Assembly: GCF_018873765.1 (NCBI RefSeq)
Contig: NC_057925.1
Coordinates: forward strand, 19,727,568-19,791,567
Length of the DNA: 64,000 bases
Origin: Telopea speciosissima
Taxonomy: Eukaryota; Streptophyta; Magnoliopsida; Proteales; Proteaceae
Reading direction: 5' to 3'
A program made the position numbers and the translations under genes. Under the pieces are notes generated by a model, which did no database searches, was not told the origin of the DNA, and was given only the letters and a program-made list of their open reading frames with translations. Each line of letters starts with the position of its first letter. The first letter of the stretch is position 1. Of the stretch, positions 34,300-46,680 are shown piece by piece.

Positions 34300-35792
34300 A
34301 AATTGGTATCAGAGCTATGACGAAGGGAAGCTCCAAATCCAATTATTTTTATCCCATAATAACCCCTTAGACCTGCATACTAAAGCCATATATGACCCAT
34401 TCCCAAATTCCCATCCTAAACCCTAGAATTAACCTAAATCCTAGTGCTGTCCATTTGAACCAACAACCCCTTTTGCGATTGATCCTGTTGCCTGGCTCCT
34501 AGTGGGACTACTCCTACCCAGGACTACATTAAATTGGTATTAGAGCCATGGATGTACATGGCAATCTAGTTCTGCCTCCTCCACCTGATCCTATGGCTGC
34601 TATAATGGAGATGCTACAGAAGTTGAATGAAAAGGTGACACGATTGGAAGAGAAGAGGACTACCCCTCATAGGGACAACAACATTCTCCTAGAAAAGGAC
34701 AGATATCAAGTTAATTCGGTTGTACAAAGAGCCCCAAGGAGAGATCAATACAGAGAAGACAGAGAAAGGTACAGAGATCATAGTGAAGATAGAAACAGAG
34801 GATACAGAGACTACAGGAGACGCCGTAGACCTCCAGAAGCGTATGAGTTGAGAGGCTATAATGGCAGACCAGATCCACAGGTATTTTATGATTGGTTAGC
34901 TGCTTTAGATGATTATTTTAATTGGTATAATTTGCTTGAACAAAGGAAAATGAGACTAGCACATACCAAGCTAGTGGGACCAGCACATAATTGGTGGAGA
35001 ACCTAGATGGATTATCCTGATTATCGTGGTAGAGAACCTGTTACATGGGCAGAGATGAAAGAAGATTTGAGCAAGAAATATTTCCCACGGACGTTCAGAG
35101 CTCTACATCAAGGTAACTTAAATTCCCATTGACAACATCACCACCAAAAGGCCTTCAAATCTGAAGACAACTTGAAGCCTCCATCAATGAGATTCCGTTT
35201 GCAAGTTGAAGAGTGTTGGAAATTTGACATCACCAGTGTTAAATCAGCGGCTGAATACAAATGTACATTGCCAACGGAAATTGAGAGAGCACAAGTTGAA
35301 GACAAAGCTGAAGTGATCACAGTGAATTGTGATGAAAAGAAAGAGACAATGCCTGGAGCTTCAAAGATGGAAAGTCAACATGTGGAAGATTTTACTGAAG
35401 AGGTCTACGTTGAAGAAGTCAAAGTAGACAAAGCTGAAACAGCAGAAGATGAAGAGGTGGTTGAGAATATTCCACAGGAGATCAATGATATTCAAGATGT
35501 TGTTCTTGAAGAGGTGGAGCTTGTATCTCAAGTATTATATGAGAAGGTTGCTAACACTGAAGACTCTATGGATAGGGCATTCACAGTTGGTGCTGATTCA
35601 GAGGTAGAGCACATGGATTTTGTTATGCCACCATGGTTCTTCGAAGAGAAAGCTCCGCGCCTTGAAGACTATATTCCTAATGTTCCTGTTTCACCGGAAT
35701 TCTGTTTGAGGATGGTCAAAGCTGCTGATCACATGTTGATTTCCCCTCATCACTACAAAATTCGAGGACGAATTTTTTCAAGCTGGGGAGAG

Positions 35793-36731
35793 TTGATGCA
35801 GATTTATCACCAAACTGGGCTTCTTTTATTAGGAATAAGTCTAGGGTTGGGTTACACACAAGTTGGGCCTTTGATCCCATGTGTTTCTAATGGAATAGGC
35901 CACTTTTATGGGCCTAAAATATGTGTAAATAGGTTGCATACGGGATTAGCTCCCATGGTTAGCTTTTTATTTGGTGTTTTAAATTGAACCGGTTAAACCA
36001 ATGTTTATATTTAAGTGATTTTATTAGTTTTTCTTTTAGTTGTTTAGTTGGGCTGGATTAGGACTCTATTTTGAGTCTATTTCAGTTTCCTAGTCAGTTT
36101 AAGTTAGCTAATAGGTTAAGGATTGGGTTAGGCCATTCCTTTTTAGTGTCTAAGTCTATTTTGAGTTTTCTATATAAGTTTGTAAGGGAGGCTAGCATTG
36201 AATACGAATTTTGATTAATAAAACTCAGCTTTATGCTTGCTGCCTTTGCTCCATCGTGAGTGTGCCTTGTGAGTAATATCAAGGTTGCCTTGTGAGTAAT
36301 ATCAAGGTGAAGGGATTGGTGGATCTCCAATCGACTCCTTGCATCTTGTAGATCGGGAGGTCCTCTCTTAGCTTTTCTTCAATCTGCTACTGTTGGAGAT
36401 CAGTGTTAATTCAAGTAAGTAGTTTTATAATTCTGCAATTTCATTCCTCTTCTTAATCCACCCCTAAACCCTAGATCCTGAAAACTCTCCATTTTCACAA
36501 GGCCTCTAACCCGAAACCCTAGATTTCCAACTTCATCCAAATCAATCTAAACCTACACCAATAGACTTATAAAAATCTGCACATCATTACCAAATAAAAC
36601 CTTAGCTCAAACTCCTAGTCCTAACCCTAATTTCTGCCCTATTTAGCCTAAGCTGTCCCAATCAGCCAGCCTTGTTAGGTGAACCCATTACCCTGGCTCC
36701 TAGTGGGAATACTCCTACCTAGGACTACATT
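35793..36731 (+). repeat. 3' LTR of the GAG-bearing element
   Basis: Same ends as the 5' LTR. Slightly longer because a GCCTTGTGAGTAATATCAAG unit near 36263 is present twice in tandem here and once in the 5' copy. Confidence 0.85.
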
Positions 36732-36736
36732 AGCAA

Positions 36737-38331
36737 CAGTTGAGAACGGAGCTCGCTACTAAGACTTCAGGAAGAGTAACGGCTGGAAACAGAGCTTTCG
36801 AGTAGGAGTGAGGTAGAATCCAAAGTAGGCAAAGGGAGTGTCTTGGGCATTGAAATGGGCAGAGAGACCATCAGGGGCGTGCTTCCCGAGAAAATGGATA
36901 GAGTATCTATCCGTCGCAGTCTGCGCAGCCAGTGCCTTCGGAGGGGTTTTCAGGGTTCTGGGAAGTCCTTGAGAAGGGCCGACACCCATCCGTGTCCAAT
37001 CATCGTCATAGCTGGAAGGGGTGACAAAAAGTAGCATCTACAGTATACCTACTTAATAAATAAGAATTCTGATGTAGATCAAAACATGAAGAAGAGACAA
37101 AACCATTGTTCACGTTACTATTCATGCGAACAACATCATTGCCCCATATTTGACTTGGTGAGAATATTCCTAGAAGACCGTGGGGGCCAGAATAGTCTTT
37201 TAATTATTAGTGATTCAAGTCTTTAAGTGAAGGGTAAAATTGTCCTACTGCCAGCAACAATTGAACTTGGATAACTCTGAAGATTGAGCTCTGTTTCCAG
37301 CAGGGTTTTGAGGACTGGATCACACCCATAAGGAGTCCACTCGATCCCAGTTTGAGCCTTTGTGGCTGGCTTGTTTGCTCTACAGCCTCTACCTTTTAAT
37401 TTCATCATCAACTCAAATCTCCTCACCTGTTCATCAGATCTGACTCAAACTTGCAGCAAGACATCACCTCCATAGGTCCTACACTCAATCCTCTGGTTTG
37501 GCCTGCAGCACATAACCTCCTAATTTTGGTGTTGCTGCCATAACTCCCAACTCAACCATCGGAATTGGATGAAACTTTCAGCTGTGTTTTCCCTCCATAC
37601 AAGCATCCCTTCGATCCAACTTTGGTGGTATTCCCATGGCTGGTTTGGCTTAGAACACGAACCTGCTAATTCTGACTTTGTTTCTAATTTTGGTTGTGGG
37701 TTATTTTGGGACTAGTACTCTAGTCTTACATATTGACCTACTTAGGAACTTGGGTGGGGGCCCATAGCAAATTAGCAATCCAAAATGGATTTTTCGAACT
37801 GGGATTGGATTAATTGCATTAAGTGATGGTGCTTATTGTGAGGTGTTTGATTCATCAAAACACATCATCAGAGTTGGTCGACAATGGTTGGAAGCATGAA
37901 AGGGTGTAGTTGATCGTGATAATAATGTGTATCCTAAAACTTCTTAGCTACGGCAAACATTTCTTTTAAAGGGATTCGTTGATGACGTCTGCTTGTTGTC
38001 AAAGAAGAACATCGATACTGCAACCACAAGAAGAGCCAAAAGGGTTAAAAAAGAGGAAGACCCTGATTTGGAATAATAAGTAATGGTCAAGAGAGACAAG
38101 ATGGTTATTGTGGATGAGGTAATAATAGACTCTACTGTAGCAACAGGTGTTCGTATTGAATTTTTTATTCTCCATACATTTCAAGACATGGATTCAACGT
38201 CAAAGCTTCATTTTTGGATTTTGTCCAAGTTGCAGACAAGGAGCAGTAAGCCCCTGTTAGAGTTTTTTTTTCTCTAAAATTTGCACCCTTCAACAAAACT
38301 CAAGGGCAAGTTTTTCTTGACACTAGGGGAG
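36737..38331. other. interior of the gypsy-like host element, no gene seen
   Basis: About 1.6 kb of the host element right of the nested element. Open frames (for example 92 codons on the minus strand near 36759-37037) have no recognisable family. A block at about 37713-37825 (TTACATATTGACC..GGGCCCATAG) recurs at about 39400-39490, just past the right LTR. Confidence 0.4.
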
Positions 38332-39312
38332 TTGATGCAGTATTACTTCTGTGGACCGGGCCGAACCCGAGTGGAGACCCAGACTGAGAACCGGGTTCAA
38401 ATTTGGGTTTTTGGTCTATTAGGATTTTACTTATTTTTTTATTGGGATAGATGACATATAATCTTTTATTTTATTGGGTAGATTAAATAGGAGATAGTTG
38501 AGTTGGGATAAGGCTGAGTTGTTATTGTTGTATTAAATAGGAGATAGCTACACACCATTTAATTTTCTAATTGTTTTGAGTTTCCAACATAGAATATGTT
38601 TCTTTGTCAGTGGGGTTTCTTCTTTTATAAAAGCATGTTACTGCCGATGGAGATACTGGGTAATGAATTAAGTTGCTTTTCTTTTAGTTGAAGCCTGTGT
38701 GGCCTGGGGCAGCTTAGCTGCCCCTTATCCTTCTTTCTCTTCTTCCATTGTTCTTTTAAGTTCTGTTCTCACACAGCCTGTTTTGGGCATGAATCTAGGA
38801 TCAGCAAAGAGACGTTGATCTCTCTCGTGCTTTCCCCATTCATCTACAAACTTATGGGTTAGGTTTAACACCCCTGGGTGACCCTACCTGCAAGACCCTT
38901 ACTCCAATCCTGCTAGAATAAAAAGATCCATATCAAAACCAGCACTGGTTTGCTGTTTTACCACCAACCTTAAATTGCAGGTTTTCCTTTTGATCCGTGA
39001 TTATTATTTGGAGTGTTTCTTGGTTGGAATCAAGAGGCCATCGTGTTTGCAACCTGTCCCTAAAATCTCCCATCAATTGGGTCCCTATCGTGTGAGTTCT
39101 CTCTCACAAGCCAGCAACTTACCACTAGGTTTTCCCCCGTTGAGAGGTTGAAGACAACCTCATATCGTGAAATGTCTTTAACCCCTTTCGAGAGGTTGAA
39201 GACAACCTTATATGATGAGGTGTCTTTAACCCCTTATTTCCTTCTTTCTCATATTGCCCTCATCTTCTTCCGTTACGCTCTTCTCCATATTTTATAAACT
39301 CTTTCAAGTGTA
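38332..39312 (+). repeat. right LTR-like copy of the gypsy-like pair
   Basis: About 1.0 kb, homologous to 31440-32756, preceded by a purine tract. Carries a local duplication of TTAAATAGGAGATAG near 38483 and 38533, and a partial duplication of the AGAGGTTGAAGACAACCT block near 39137 and 39190. Confidence 0.6.
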
Positions 39313-39672
39313 TCCCTATTCCCTACTCTATAAATAAGTATATCCATTCTCTTTAACTACCAAGTAACCCCTTGAAAGTTTTTGGTTAATTATTAGATTG
39401 CTACTCCCATTACATATTGACCAATTTAGGCACTTGTCTAGGGCCCATAGTGATCCAAAATTGGTTTTACAAACCCGGGATTGCATTAGTACCTTAACCA
39501 TAAGCATATTTTCCAGAGAGTTGGGAACACCAACAAAAACTTTATAGGAAATTTCTTCAGATATCCAGGTGTGCCCTTAGTCCCTTACATGGGGTGTTTG
39601 GTTTGTTAGAGATGTACCAACCATCAACCAAAACATCCTTTGCAAGGATTTTGTTAGATTAAGATTGGTCTT

Positions 39673-41398
39673 TGTTGGAACTAAAAGATTCCATTTATTT
39701 ATTACGTGTTTTGGATATGAAAACCATTGTGTGATGTGTGTTTTGGATATGACAACCATTGTGTGATGTGTGTTTTGGGTATACTAATGTGTGTGCTAAA
39801 TGTGCAAAGAGATAGATGATACCCAAGCTACTGAAGAAGTATAGTTGAAGGAAGAACAAAACATGTTGATTGGAAGAAAAAGTATTGAAGACGATCTTCC
39901 GTGTGCTTGAAGAATCAAGGAGCTGAATGCTACATTAAGTGGAAGATTCCTTCAAGTTAAGCATTAGGATTTGATTAAAATTGGAATATCCTTGTAATCC
40001 TAATGTAGATGATCAATAAGATGCGAAATAACCTAGAAATGACATTAAAAATGACTTAAATGGAAAAATCAAGAAACTAGGTGGTTTGACTTAGAAGAGA
40101 GTCTAAGTCTGTTGTCCATGGTCTTTCGTGAACAAGGATGGATGACTGAGCTATATTGGTATATTTAAAAAGTCTAAGTTTCAATTCACAGACAACCGAG
40201 CTTTTATTGATCAAGTGTCCTCGGACGACCACTGCAGTCTTTCGTGTGATTTTTCGTCAATGTTCGAGAGTTTAAGAGATTAAGTCATCTCAGACGGGCA
40301 ATGCCGCGATCTTCCGTGCATCTTCGAGAGTGACCATCTTCAGTCCCTGCAGCCGCGATCTTCCGTGACTGTCACGCGGTCTTCCGTGCGATAATAACTT
40401 AATGTTGTATGATCAAGAAGTCGGAAAAAAATTGACTATATATTAATAACCACTTGGATTATAACCACTTGAGTGGAACTCTTAAATATCTTCACTGATG
40501 TTGAAGAGCTCCAACACCTAGTTTTCTTGGAAATCATTAGTTGAATGTTGGAGCCTAAAATGGACTTAATGCTTCTAGCTATTTTGATGTTTTAGTGGTT
40601 CTACAACAGCTAGTATCTCTTGGGAATGGTAAATGATTTCAAATGTTTAAAGGAGAAGCTAAGCTTATCTCTAGCGGCTAGTTCATTTGCCTATAAAAGA
40701 ATGGAGACTTGATGTCATCAGTCAATAACTCAATACAATCTACATGAAGCTACAAAGTGCTCAAATCGTCCTAATCATCTTGAGAAGAGCGAAGTGCTAC
40801 ATTGACAACATCATTTTGAAGAAGAGCTGTTGTGATTGTGCTCAAGTGTCATATCATCTTGAGAAGGGCTGTAAATTGTGCTTTAATGTGTAAAGTGCTA
40901 AAGAAAAACATCTTGTATTGATTATAGTGAACTTAAATGGTTAAGTTATCAGGCTTGAAAGAAGCTATATTTGTTGTAAAAGGAAGCCTCACTGGCTTGA
41001 GGTGAAATCCTTGGTCTGTGTGAGCTGGGTAGAAAATCCTTTTGAGTCTGTGTGGCTTGGGTACTCAGCCAATGGTTGAGTGTATAAGGGAGCTTGGGAA
41101 AAGAATCAGTTAGTGGAGAAATCCTTGATCCGTGATCAAGGTAATGGACGTAGGACAGGTTGGTCCAAACCACTATAAATCCTTGTGGTGCTTGTTTGTG
41201 TGCATTGTTTCTCTCCCTCTCTCTTGCATCTACATCAAGCAAATCGGTAAAATCTTCTATGGCACATTACCTTTGCTTGTTGCATATTTGTTTTATGTTT
41301 GATGCTATTGTGTGATGTACTTAGGATTTGTTTTAGGTTTGTGTTTTATTTGACCACAACCCAATTCACCCCCCCTCTTGGGTTGCATTCGATCCACA
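39673..41398. mobile_element. solo LTR, 1.73 kb, perfect 5-bp target duplication
   Basis: Begins TGTTGGAACTAAAAG and ends TTGCATTCGATCCACA (TG...CA), flanked by GTCTT at 39668-39672 and 41399-41403. The near-terminal stretch AATTCACCCCCCCTCTTGGG resembles what is seen near LTR ends of large copia (SIRE-like) elements. No primer site, interior or second LTR adjoins it, so it is a solo LTR left by recombination between the two LTRs of an element. It contains a 32-bp tandem repeat (39705-39785, nearly three copies) and a cluster of CGATCTTCCGTG words near 40300-40390. Family placement is tentative. Confidence 0.8.
39705..39785. repeat. 32-bp tandem repeat inside the solo LTR
   Basis: Unit TGTGTTTTGGATATGA followed by (A/C)AACCATTGTGTGATG, two full copies and a partial third. 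Spacing without variable spacers rules out a CRISPR-like arrangement. Confidence 0.75.
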
Positions 41399-42975
41399 GT
41401 CTTCAATGAAATCTCATAAAGGTTCTTTATATTAAATTCGTAATTGATCCAATATACTTGGAGGGTCATTCTGCATTGCTGCATATTTGGTTATGTTTTA
41501 CAAGATGCTGACAATCAAATTCCATTGTAGCCCATAGTATCATCAAGGTCATTAAAAAAAAATTTGAACCAAGGTATCACAAAAAAATCAAGCATGTGAT
41601 TATTTGATTTGTGAGGTACCATTACCAGGAAGCTGAATCTTATTACTGCCTGAACTAGAAAGGGTAGTTGGTTCTCCAGCATGAGTCCCTCAAAACAGGC
41701 TATTTGATAATTCTTCACATTCGTATTCTGGGGCTTCTCATTCACCACAACACAATGAAGATGGAGAACGAAACAATCATCCAGGAACATCGTGTATGAG
41801 GATTCTTCATCAGTGAACTTTTCCATTGAAATCTCATTGTAATATCCTTGACATCATTAACCAACTTGTCAAATTTGTTTAATTCTTTAATATTGACTAA
41901 CTGCTATCATTGAAGTCTTAAGCTTCTCCATCCGTGCAAGCATTGTGCTCCCAACTTCCAGTAGGTGGCAAGGATCGGTGAAGACCCTCCATGGGATCAG
42001 AGCATCCCTTTTATCGGTCGTTGTCGACATAATCGTTGGAACCTAATGTTTTTGGGCCTTCATTGCAGTTTGTTGGGGTTCTCCTCATTAAAGAGGGGCA
42101 GCCACCGTCCTTGACAAAATGGCTTGGACGGTGGAGTAGTTTACAAATCTATGAACTTGAGTGAAATGCTATAAATGAGAAGAAGAATAAAAGACAAAAA
42201 GGAGAGAAGTGAATAGTAAAATTTAATGCATGAAGACACACCTTACTATTTGCATTAATGAATGGGAAGACAATTCCCATTGCATTCCCATTGTCGGTTG
42301 CATTGAACAAATGAAGAAGAAAGGAGAGGGGCGCCTGTCAAGGTTGGCACCGACTTCATCTATCACACGGCTTTGACGCGGATGCGGAGAAAACGAGGAA
42401 GTCCTTTGCTCTCCTCCATTTCCTATAAATAGGGACGAGGGGGAGAGATTGAAACACAGATTGAACATACAAGTTCAAGAGCTGTGAAGGTGAGAGGTTT
42501 TTTTTTTTTTTGGAGTTGTTGGGTTTAGTGCAATCTCTTCAGATGATCCATGAGGTTAGTTCCTTCTTCCATCCTCAATTGATATAATTGTTTTTTCAAG
42601 AATAATTTATTTGTGAGGGATTTTGACATATATAAATTTTCAAGTTTTAACCACAATTTAGGAGCAGAGGTTTCATTCAACACATTATACTTTACCTCAG
42701 ATGCGAGACATAAGCGGATGGGACTTACTGTCTTCATTTCAAGTTCTTCCTAGTCATCATCAGATATGGATTGTGGTTTCTTAACTTTGCCAGACAATGC
42801 TTTGAACAACCCTTGTTGCATCAAGATGTCTTTGACCGTGCTTTACCACAAACTGAAGTTATTTTTGTCATAAAAAACTCCATGTCGAACTTACCCATCG
42901 AGATTCCTTTTTCAATCATCGTACTACAATTAAGCTGTTACATACGTTTACGCGAACCAAGGCTTTGATACCACT

Positions 42976-43838
42976 TGTTGGGAAAAGTGCGGAAATCCTT
43001 TTCCACCTGTGTGCAAAGAAAACTGGAGAAAATACGGTAGTACATGAATGGTATCACATGAATAGTGATACATGAATAGTAAACGTGAATAGTAACCACG
43101 TGTGGGACCCACATTAACACAAAGTGAGAACGTACAAAGAGTTTATAAAAATGATAAAAGCAAACAAACTCACAGACACAAGTGTTTACGTGGTTCGGCA
43201 ATGCCTACATCCACGTGCGTAATTGGGACTTCTTCAATATGAGAGAACTGAGACAATAATCGTACAAGTAATAACACTTGGATTTAAACCAAACCCAACC
43301 CTGTATCCAAAGCCGGATACCCCTTGTACACCCTCTCTCAACTCACACTCTCAAACCCCTGAAGAGATTGCACTAAACCCAATAACTCCAAAAAAAGAAA
43401 AAACCTCTTACCTTCACAGCTCTTGAACTTGTATGTTCAATCTGTGTTTCAGCCTCTCCCCCTCGTCCTTATTTATAGGAAATGGAGGAGAGCTAAGGAC
43501 TTCCTCATTTTCTTCGCACCTGCGTCAAAGCCGCGTGATAGATGAAGTCGGTGCTAACCTTAACAGGTGCCCCTCTCCTTTCTTCTTCATTTGTTCAATG
43601 CAATTGACAATGGGAATGCAATGGGAATTGTCTTCCCATTCATTAATGCAAATAGTAAGGTGAGTCTTCATGCATTAAATTTTACTATTCACTTCTCTCC
43701 TTCTTGTCTTTTCTTTTTTATTTTATTCTTCTCATTTATAGCATTTCACTCAAGTTCATAGATTTGCAAACTACTCCACCGTCCAAGCCATTTGTCAAGG
43801 ACGGTGGCTGCCCCTCTTTAATGAGGAGGACCCCAACA
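42976..43838 (-). repeat. complete LTR shared by two tandem copia copies
   Basis: Plus-strand ends TGTTGGGAAAAGTGCGG and GGACCCCAACA. A primer-site-like TTTGATACCA lies just left, and a GAGAGGGAG purine tract (read on the minus strand) lies just right. Both sides therefore look like element interior, as expected for an LTR between two tandem copies. Confidence 0.85.
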
Positions 43839-46680
43839 AACTCCCTCTCAGACTCACAAGGGGGGACCTGCCATGCCTGCAATGCTTTTGTAAAAATTGT
43901 GCTTTACTTTGGGTAAAGCCTTGATCATCATATCTGCTCCGTTCTTGTCAGTATGAATCTTTTCAAACTGCAAATGTTTCTGCTCTAGTACATTTCATAT
44001 CCAGTGATACCTTACATTGATGTGCTTGGTCTTGTAATGGAAACTTGAATTCTTAGTTATGTGGATAGCACTTTGACTGTCGACGTACTTGTCTTGCTTT
44101 AGACCTAGTTCTTGAGTGAACCGCTTCATCCATAACATCTCCTTACAAGCTTCTACAATAACTATGTACTCAGCTTCTGTGGTTGATAAGGCCACACATT
44201 TCTGTAACTTGGATTGCCATGACACTGCTCCCCCTACAAAAGTAAAGAGGTATCCTGATGTGGATTTCCTCGAGTCAATATCTCCTCCCATATCTGCATC
44301 TGTGTATCCCTGCAACACAGGTTTTCCACCTCCAAAGCACAAACAAGAATTAGTTGGACCTTTAAGATATCTTGTAACCCATTTCACTGCTTCTCAATGC
44401 TCTTTGCCTGGGTTAACAAGAAATCTACTTACAACTCCAACTGCATGTGCAATGTCCGGTCTTGTACATACCATGGCATACATCAAGCTCCCTACTGTTG
44501 ACGAGTAGGGTATATTCTTCATTCCAATTCTTCCTTCTTCAGTTGAGGGGCTCTGGTCACTGCTCAACTTGAAGTGGCATGCAAGTGGAGTACTTACATG
44601 CTTTGCTTTGTCCATATTGAACCTTTCAAGTACCTTCTGCACGTACGTTTCTTGTGATAGCCATAGCTTGCCGGCTTTTCGATCACGGGAAATCTTCATC
44701 CCTAAGATTTGTCGTGCGTGCCCCAAATCCTTCATGGCAAAGGACTTGCTCAATTCTTGCTTTAACATGTCAAAAACATAGAGCAAAAGAATAATAAAGT
44801 TATTTTCTGAAAAGTTCTTAACAAATACACAATGGTCTGATGTTGTTTTTGTATACCCATGATCCATCATGAATGAATCAAATTTCTTGTACCATTACCT
44901 TGGTGCTTGTTTCAAACCATATAAGCTTTTTCTTAACCTGCAGACCATGTGTTCCTTACCCTTGACTTTGAAGCTTTCTGGTTGCTCCGTGTAAATTTCT
45001 TCCTCTAGATCACCGTGGAGAAAGGTTGTTTTTACATTAAGTTGATGAACTTCCAAGTTCATACTTGCAGCCAGACTTAACATTACTCGTATGGATGACA
45101 TTTTTATTACGGATGAAAAAATTTCATCAAAGTCAATACTTTTCTTTTGCCCAAAACCTTTCACAACCAACCTTGCTTTGTACCTTGGTTGTGGGTTGTT
45201 CTCTTCAGTCTTTAATTTGAACAACCATTTGTTCTTGAGTGTCTTCTTACCCTTAGGTAAACTTACCAGGTCATAGGTATGGTTCTTATGCAGGGAGTCC
45301 ATCTCCCGCATAGCTTTTAACCATTCAGCCTTGTGCTTATCAGCTTTTGGATCTTCGAAGCACTCTGGTTCACCAACATCTGTTAGTGTAATATATTGAT
45401 GAGGTGGATACCTGGTAGATTGTTGTCGCTCCCTGGTGGATCTTCTTAACTGGGACTCAACTGGTGGCTCTTAAGTCACCTGCTCCTCCTGTTCACCATC
45501 ATTGGTACCATCTGTAGGAGCATCATTTTCACCATCGACATCACCGGTTGCATCTTCAACGCCATCTTGCGCATCTACCCCATCATCATGTGCCATGGAT
45601 GGAGAATCTGGATCAAAATCCATAAGGTCATCAATGAACGACTGAGATTTTTCAATCTTGTCAAAGTCTTCAATTGTTTGGTCTTTAAGAAAGACCACAT
45701 CTCTGCTTTTGATTACCTTCTTCTCAACCGGATCCCAAACCTGTAACCAAACTTATCATTAGCATATCTTAAGAAAATGCATTGTTTAGATTTGTCATCA
45801 AGTTTGGACCGTTTGTCTCCTGGAACGTGCACGAACGCTCTGCAACCGACCACCTTCAGATGGTTGTAGGATAGGTCTTTTCCGCTCCATACCCGATCAG
45901 GAATATCTCCATTCAAAGGAGATGATGGAGATAAATTAATCAAGCAAACGGCTGTCCGCATGGCTTCTCCCCAGTATCATCGTGCCAATTTTGCATGTGA
46001 AAGCATGCATCGGATTCTTTCTATAATGGTGCGGTTCATCCTTTCAGCTACACCAGTATGCCGTGGGGTCTTGGGAACTGTTTGTTCATGTCGAATTCCA
46101 TGGTCTTTGCAGTACTCTTCAAATGGACCAATGTCCTCACCACCATTATCAGTATGAATGCATTTGAGAGGTTTTCCTGTTTCTCTTTCAACAGTAACAT
46201 GAAATTGTTTAAATACACCAAAAACTTGATCTTTAGTTTTTAATGCAAATGCCTACACTTTTCTAGATGCATCATCTATGAAAGTAACAAAATAAGACGC
46301 ATCACCAACTGATTTTACTTTCATAGGTCCACAGACATCAAAATGTACCAATTCTAAGACGTCTCTTTTCCTTTGGGGAGAACTTTTGTTGAAGGTAACT
46401 CGGTGTTGTTTACCAACTAAACAATGAACACAGCGGTTTAGGGACGTACCTTTAATGTTTGGTAAAAGATTACCTTTTGTGAGAATTTGCATCCCTTTCT
46501 CACTCATGTGGCCAAGTTGCCGATGCCACACGTCCGTAGTGGATTCATCCTCCGTTGTGTTTATTTCAACCTTGCAAATTTGCACTTTTGTTTTGTACAA
46601 AGTGCAACACTTACTTCCCTTTGCCATCACAAGAGATCCTTTGGTAAGCTTCCATCGACCGTTACCAAAGTGATTGTGAT

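Larger units (their letters stand above)
33383..36731 (+). mobile_element. small non-autonomous gypsy-type element carrying GAG
   Basis: A 3.35-kb element with LTRs at 33383-34299 (917 bp) and 35793-36731 (939 bp), about 96-97 per cent alike, and a perfect 5-bp target duplication AGCAA (33378-33382, 36732-36736). The primer site TTGGTATCAGAGC follows the 5' LTR, and a CTGGGGAGAG purine tract precedes the 3' LTR. The interior is only about 1.5 kb. It holds a gag-like reading region at 34548-35006, arginine-rich in the middle, then a GYNGRPDPQVFYDWL stretch typical of Ty3-type GAG. A second, acidic reading region (35172 onward) runs toward the 3' LTR. No protease, RT or integrase was seen. This matches the class called TR-GAG. 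It would depend on a related full element for copying. Insertion age is perhaps one to three million years. Confidence 0.85.
31440..39312 (+). mobile_element. degenerate gypsy-like LTR element hosting a nested element
   Basis: Two related long terminal segments in the same orientation, 31440-32756 and 38332-39312, both begin TGATGCA(A/G)TAT. They share long blocks, for example TTTCCAACATAGAATATGT and GATCAGCAAAGAGACGTTGA, and both stop matching after CAAGTGTAT. Just left of the second copy is a CTAGGGGAGT purine tract, the usual 3' end of a Ty3/gypsy interior. The interior (32757-38331, minus the nested element) has no recognisable gag or pol, so this looks like a large non-autonomous derivative (LARD-like). 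It is old: the terminal copies differ by many indels, including about 330 bp present only in the left copy. No clean target duplication was found, so pairing of the two LTRs as one element is probable but not proven. Confidence 0.55.

Noticed and set aside
36759-37037. 92-codon minus-strand open frame
   Set aside because: No family resemblance and it lies inside decayed retrotransposon DNA.
39705-39785. short direct repeats that could suggest a CRISPR array
   Set aside because: The copies are contiguous with no variable spacers, lie in a plant LTR, and number fewer than three.
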